The translations under genes and the position numbers were made by a program. This document shows positions 60,701 to 64,000 of a stretch of DNA of 64,000 nucleotides, piece by piece (position 1 is the first letter of the stretch; each line of letters opens with the position of its first letter). Source of the stretch: Gemmatimonadaceae bacterium (GTDB lineage: Bacteria > Gemmatimonadota > Gemmatimonadetes > Gemmatimonadales > Gemmatimonadaceae); assembly GCA_036273715.1 (NCBI GenBank), contig DASUHB010000072.1, positions 1 to 64,000 of the forward strand. The letters are read 5' to 3'. Below the pieces are notes generated by a model that had not been told where the DNA came from, did no database searches, and saw only the letters and a program-made list of their open reading frames with translations.

Positions 60701-60937
60701 GTGGATGCTCCGGTTGAGTCGAGCTCGATGTCTGATACACGAGCGGCGGCGCTCAGGTCACAAGCCGCCTGCCCTCGGCGGCAAGTTGCGCGCCTCCGCT
60801 GCATCGGCGGCTCGACCTTGTCCGTTAGACACGCGAGGGGGCGCACGCGTCACCGGCGAGCCGGAGCGGCGCGCCGGGAAGACGCCCTCGATCTGGACCC
60901 TGGCTGCACCGCCGGCGAGCTGAAGCGTACCGGCGTC

Positions 60938-61432
60938 TCACGCCGCTGCGTCGATGACCTCAGCCGCCAGCGTCCGCGAGACGCAGATTTCTTTGCACCC
61001 GGCACGACGCGCACACGCCGCGCAGTCGCGCTGCAGCTTCTCCGGGTACCGGGCGCGATCATCCACGCCGTACCCTACCGCCTCGAAGAAGGTGGGCGTG
61101 AGCGTGAGCGCGAAGACCTCCTCGACGCCCCGAATCCGCGCCAGCCGCTCCACCGCCGCGACGATCGCGCGGCCGACACCGCGCCCGTGCGCCTCCGGCG
61201 AGACAGCCACCGACGCGACCTCGCCTAACGAAGGCGAGTACTGCTTGAGCGCGCCGCAGGCCACGACGCGACCGCGGCTATCGGCGGCGACGACGAAATC
61301 ATCCAGCGCCAGTGCGATCGACTCCGCGGTCCTCGGCAGCATCACCGCCTGTGCCGCGTACCCGTTGACCAACGCCGCAATCCCCGACACATCGGCCACG
61401 CCTGCGGCCCGCACGTGATACATGTCGCTCAT
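60938..61432 (-). CDS. argA: GNAT acetyltransferase, short-form N-acetylglutamate synthase
   Basis: The 164-residue GNAT protein has the acetyl-CoA-binding motif VSPEAHGRGVGRAIV and VEEVFALTLTPTFFEAVGY, followed by a C-terminal Cys cluster (CAACARRAGCKEIC). Its place as the last gene of the arginine operon, overlapping argD by four bases, and its resemblance to short actinobacterial N-acetylglutamate synthases make this its likely role: the first step of arginine synthesis. The four Cys could bind zinc. The fused kinase-like domain of classical ArgA is absent. Confidence 0.8.
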   Translation of the reverse strand: MSDMYHVRAAGVADVSGIAALVNGYAAQAVMLPRTAESIALALDDFVVAADSRGRVVACGALKQYSPSLGEVASVAVSPEAHGRGVGRAIVAAVERLARIRGVEEVFALTLTPTFFEAVGYGVDDRARYPEKLQRDCAACARRAGCKEICVSRTLAAEVIDAAA

Positions 61433-62646
61433 TGCAACGCCGACTCGAGGATCGACAAGCCCTCCTCGAGCTCCGCCCGCGTCGCGACGAGCGGCGGGAG
61501 CAGCCGCACGGTGAATTCGCCGGCGGAACACACGAGCAATCCCGCCTCGAGCGCGGCATGCACCGTCTCCGCCGCCGGCCGCATCACGTCCAGGCCCCAC
61601 ATGAATCCGATGCCGCGCACCGCGCGCACACGACCGCACCGCGCGGCCAGTGCCGCGAGCTCCCCGCCTAACCAGGTGCCGGTCTCCGTCACGTGCGACA
61701 GCAGGTCGGGATCGGTCAACCGCTCCAGCACGTGCAGCGCCACCGACGCGACGAACGGGCCGCCGCCGAACGTCGTCCCGTGATCGCCCGGCCGGATCGC
61801 CCCCGCGACCTCCGATGTCATCAGCACCGCGCCCATCGGCAGCCCGCCGGCCAGCGGTTTGGCCAGCGTCACGAGATCCGGCACGATGCCGGCGCGCTGA
61901 TATGCGAACATCCATCCCGTCCGGCCCAACCCGCATTGAATCTCGTCGCACACGAGCGCCACGCGACGCGCGCGCGTCAACGCGCGTACCTCGCGCAGAT
62001 AGCCGGCGTCGAGCACCCGGACACCGCCCTCGCCCTGCACGACCTCGAGCACCAGCGCCGCCACACGCTCGCCATCCAACACCGTCTCGAGCGTCTTGAG
62101 ATCGCGCTCCACCACCGACACACCGCCGGCTAACGGACGGAACGGCGCGCGATACTTCGGCCGGTCGGTGGCCGCGAGCGTCGCGAAGAGCCGGCCGTGA
62201 AACGCCCCCCGCAGCGCCAGAATTTCGTGCTTCGCCGCACCGCCAACCTCGCGCGCCCAACGACGCGCAAACTTGAAGGCGCCCTCGTTCGCCTCAGCTC
62301 CCGAATTGCAGAAGAACGCGCGATCCAGCGACGACAAGCGCACCAGCTCCGCCGCCAGACGCGCCGCCGGCCGCGTGTGAAAGAGATTCGACGTGTGCAG
62401 CAGCCCGGTGCCCGCCGCCTCGACCATCGTCTGCGCGATGCCGTCGTCGCCATAGCCTAACGCGTTGACGCCGATGCCGCTCGTGAAGTCGAGGTACGAG
62501 CGATCATCCGCGTCGAAGACGCGTACGCCCGAACCGCGCACGAGCTCCATGGGCGGACGCTTGTACAGCCCGAGCAACGCCTCGGGCACGACCGCCGGAA
62601 CTGCCTCCGGCGTCAAGCTCTGAGCAGAGAGGGGAAGTGCGGTCAC
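61429..62646 (-). CDS. argD: acetylornithine aminotransferase
   Basis: The 405-residue PLP enzyme belongs to the class III aminotransferases. Landmarks are FTSGIGVNALGYG, CNSGAEANEGAFKFAR, the FHGR segment (RGAFHGRLFATLAATD), the PLP ring-binding Asp in VCDEIQCGLGRTG and the PLP-Lys in TLAKPLAGGLPMGA, then TTFGGGPF. It makes N-acetylornithine from the semialdehyde produced by ArgC. The start is GTG overlapping argB by four bases, and it overlaps the next gene by four. It is slightly longer than ArgD of E. coli, with an N-terminal extension of about 15 residues. Confidence 0.95.
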   Translation of the reverse strand: MTALPLSAQSLTPEAVPAVVPEALLGLYKRPPMELVRGSGVRVFDADDRSYLDFTSGIGVNALGYGDDGIAQTMVEAAGTGLLHTSNLFHTRPAARLAAELVRLSSLDRAFFCNSGAEANEGAFKFARRWAREVGGAAKHEILALRGAFHGRLFATLAATDRPKYRAPFRPLAGGVSVVERDLKTLETVLDGERVAALVLEVVQGEGGVRVLDAGYLREVRALTRARRVALVCDEIQCGLGRTGWMFAYQRAGIVPDLVTLAKPLAGGLPMGAVLMTSEVAGAIRPGDHGTTFGGGPFVASVALHVLERLTDPDLLSHVTETGTWLGGELAALAARCGRVRAVRGIGFMWGLDVMRPAAETVHAALEAGLLVCSAGEFTVRLLPPLVATRAELEEGLSILESALQ

Positions 62647-63410
62647 ACCAGGCTCCGTGTTGGCGCGAGCACCGTACCTCGCGCCGGATCGAGAAGCGCA
62701 TCGAGATCGCCGATGCGAACGCGCGACACACCGCGTTCGACCGCCGCGAGCCCGGCGCTGAGTTTCGCGACCATACCGCCGGTCGCGGTCCCATCGGAAA
62801 TCGCCGCCGCCGCCTCATCGGCATCGAGCTGCGGCACTACCATGCCGTTCGCCCGCACACCGGGCACATCGGACACGAACAGCAACTCGTCGGCTTCGAG
62901 CGCCACGGCGATTGCCGCCGCCGCATCATCGCCGTTCACGTTGAGCGCGCCGGCTGCACCCGGGCGCGCGTCGAGATCGCGCGCCAACGGCGACACGACG
63001 GGCAGATACGCCCCCGCGAGCAGATGGCGCAGCACCGCGGCGTCCACCCATGCCGGCTCGCCCACGTGCCCGAGCTCCGCGCCGGCAATGCGCCGCGCGC
63101 CTAACAACCCCGCATCCTCGCCCGACATGCCGATCGCCGGCACCGCCGCCGCCGTTAGGCGGGCGACGAGATCCTTGTTCACCCCGCCCGACAGCGCCAT
63201 CCGAATGATCTGGATGTCCGCCTCGCGCGTCACGCGCCGGCCGCGCACGAACGCCGCCGGCGCGCCGAGCGCGCGCTGCAGCGCCGACACCTGATCGCCG
63301 CCGCCGTGCACGATGCACATCGCACCGGGACCCGCGAACCACGCCGCATGCACCGCCGCCGGCAGCCGCGCATCGTCCTGTGCACGGCCGCCGAACTTGA
63401 TCACGCGCAT
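62643..63410 (-). CDS. argB: acetylglutamate kinase
   Basis: The 255-residue protein is an amino-acid kinase: N-terminal VIKFGGRAQ, IVHGGGDQV, the GVNKDLVARL region, LNVNGDDAAAAIAVALEADELLFVSDVPGV and TGGMVAKLSAG. It phosphorylates N-acetylglutamate. The short form lacks the N-terminal helix that gives arginine feedback in hexameric enzymes. The ATG at 63410 overlaps the argC stop by one base. Confidence 0.95.
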   Translation of the reverse strand: MRVIKFGGRAQDDARLPAAVHAAWFAGPGAMCIVHGGGDQVSALQRALGAPAAFVRGRRVTREADIQIIRMALSGGVNKDLVARLTAAAVPAIGMSGEDAGLLGARRIAGAELGHVGEPAWVDAAVLRHLLAGAYLPVVSPLARDLDARPGAAGALNVNGDDAAAAIAVALEADELLFVSDVPGVRANGMVVPQLDADEAAAAISDGTATGGMVAKLSAGLAAVERGVSRVRIGDLDALLDPARGTVLAPTRSLV

Positions 63411-64000
63411 CACGCCGGCAACCCCATCGCTTCGTCGAGCCCCGCCAGCAGATTCCCGTTCTGCAGCGCCTGCCCGGCCGCACCCTTCACCAGATTGTCG
63501 ATGGCCGCCACGACGATCAGCGTGGGACGACGCACATCCGCCGCCGGATGCACCGTGATGCTGGCGACGTTTCGATGCACTACGTCGCGCAGCGCCGGCA
63601 CCGCATCCGTGATGTCCACGAACGGCTCGCCGGCGAATTGCGCCCGCCACAGGTCGAGCGGATTCGACAGCGACTCGGCTAACGGCACGGTGATGGTCGC
63701 CAGAATCCCGCGCGATACCGGTAAGAGGTGCGGTGTGAACACCAGGTCGGCGTCGCAGCCCAGCGCCCGCATCACGGCGCGCATCTCGGCCAGATGCCGG
63801 TGCGTGTTGCCTAACGCATAGGGGCGGTAGTCGCCGTTCACTTCGGCGAACATCAGGTCCTGGCGCGGCGTGATGCCCGCGCCCGTCACGCCGCTCGCCG
63901 CCGCCACGCTCACGCAGCCGCCCGGCGCGATGAGCCCCCGCACCAGCAGCGGCAACACGCCGAGCAGCACGGCGGTGGCATAGCAGCCCGGGTTGGCGAC
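63410..64000 (-). CDS. argC: N-acetyl-gamma-glutamyl-phosphate reductase, C-terminal part
   Basis: The frame runs in from the window edge (64000) and stops at 63410-63412, so the N-terminal NADP-binding part is missing. The first visible residues VANPGCYATA contain the catalytic Cys of ArgC. Later landmarks are GVTGAGITPRQDLMF, HRHLAEM, FTPHLLPVSRGILAT and the C-terminal VVAAIDNLVKGAAGQA. It reduces N-acetylglutamyl phosphate to the semialdehyde. It is the first visible gene of an overlapping set argC-argB-argD-acetyltransferase. Confidence 0.96.
   Translation of the reverse strand, partial: VANPGCYATAVLLGVLPLLVRGLIAPGGCVSVAAASGVTGAGITPRQDLMFAEVNGDYRPYALGNTHRHLAEMRAVMRALGCDADLVFTPHLLPVSRGILATITVPLAESLSNPLDLWRAQFAGEPFVDITDAVPALRDVVHRNVASITVHPAADVRRPTLIVVAAIDNLVKGAAGQALQNGNLLAGLDEAMGLPA

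Larger units (their letters stand above)
1..64000. repeat. dispersed GTTAGGC/GCCTAAC motif, 70 copies
   Basis: By eye I count 32 copies of GTTAGGC and 38 of GCCTAAC on the plus strand, examples being 285, 6291, 8485, 8713, 14704, 16242, 22803, 34492, 34702, 34759, 53626, 55074, 61223 and 63809. The extended form CGTTAGGCG is favoured: C before and G after are each seen in 22 of the 32 plus copies. Seven copies lie between genes (285, 6170, 18700, 19795, 23246, 31694, 44887); the rest are within genes. See the findings. Confidence 0.9.

Noticed and set aside
61433-62260. Long minus-strand open frame upstream of the acetyltransferase
   Set aside because: It is argD read in another frame, Gly/Arg-rich; the real start overlaps the argD stop at 61432.
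1-64000. CRISPR array, rRNA, tRNA or intact insertion sequence
   Set aside because: No evenly spaced direct repeats, no rRNA-like blocks, no foldable tRNA and no transposase motif were found on reading both strands.

Overview
The window is GC-rich (roughly two thirds G+C), gene-dense bacterial DNA. It looks chromosomal and is best explained by a member of the Gemmatimonadota. This is an inference from the gene mix: Ser/Thr kinases of the one-ring-of-helices type, a BTAD-transmembrane-TolB-like regulator, type III glutamine synthetase, M28B peptidase, PD40 beta-propeller lipoprotein, many small outer-membrane and lipoproteins, and very frequent GTG starts. I cannot test the assignment without a database search. 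Acidobacteriota is the main alternative.

Layout. 1-6200: tail of an unknown gene, a small membrane protein, a YbjQ-like protein, a chemoreceptor co-transcribed with a periplasmic binding lipoprotein, and a BTAD-type regulator. 6202-12678: an OmpA-family protein, type III glutamine synthetase, two exported proteins and a small membrane protein. 12786-18838: a lipoprotein-histidine kinase-NtrC-type regulator operon facing a Ser/Thr kinase whose upstream region has two matching palindromes. 18839-24430: TPR lipoprotein, type I glutamine synthetase, zinc-ribbon membrane protein, MqnD and an HD-GYP response regulator. 24491-30263: a tripartite RND efflux operon. 30498-36336: an acidic/basic histone-H1-like protein, a MerR-like regulator and a full-length Lhr helicase. 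36415-42456: SDR, a plasmid-type replication-initiator homologue, a small poly-glycine protein, S41 peptidase, PD40 lipoprotein, slipin and a zinc-ribbon protein. 42457-46320: two copies of a palindromic repeat around a zinc-ribbon gene, a cold-shock gene with structured leader, a stand-alone LigD polymerase domain, and a Nudix-winged-helix regulator with an operator over its own promoter. 46324-52814: GH3 enzyme, YggX, desaturase, aldo/keto reductase, metallo-beta-lactamase-fold hydrolase and small proteins. 52822-55803: esterase, Crp-family regulator and a divergent protein related to the catalytic domain of [FeFe]-hydrogenase. 55834-60700: M28B peptidase, MarC, Smr-domain protein and two tandem beta-barrel proteins. 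60938-64000: arginine operon argC-argB-argD-acetyltransferase on the minus strand, cut by the window edge.

The most striking signal is not a gene. The 7-mer GTTAGGC/GCCTAAC occurs 70 times by my count (32 and 38 on the two strands), about one per 0.9 kb and roughly nine times the base-composition expectation. It sits mostly inside genes, where it forces rare codons (TTA, CTA, AGG), and also in several intergenic gaps. Its density and behaviour resemble DNA-uptake signal sequences or HIP1-like genome motifs. It is thin or missing in some stretches (25.3-31.7 kb, 36.1-40.5 kb, 41.3-46.8 kb), which include the efflux operon, the replication-initiator homologue and the palindromic repeats.
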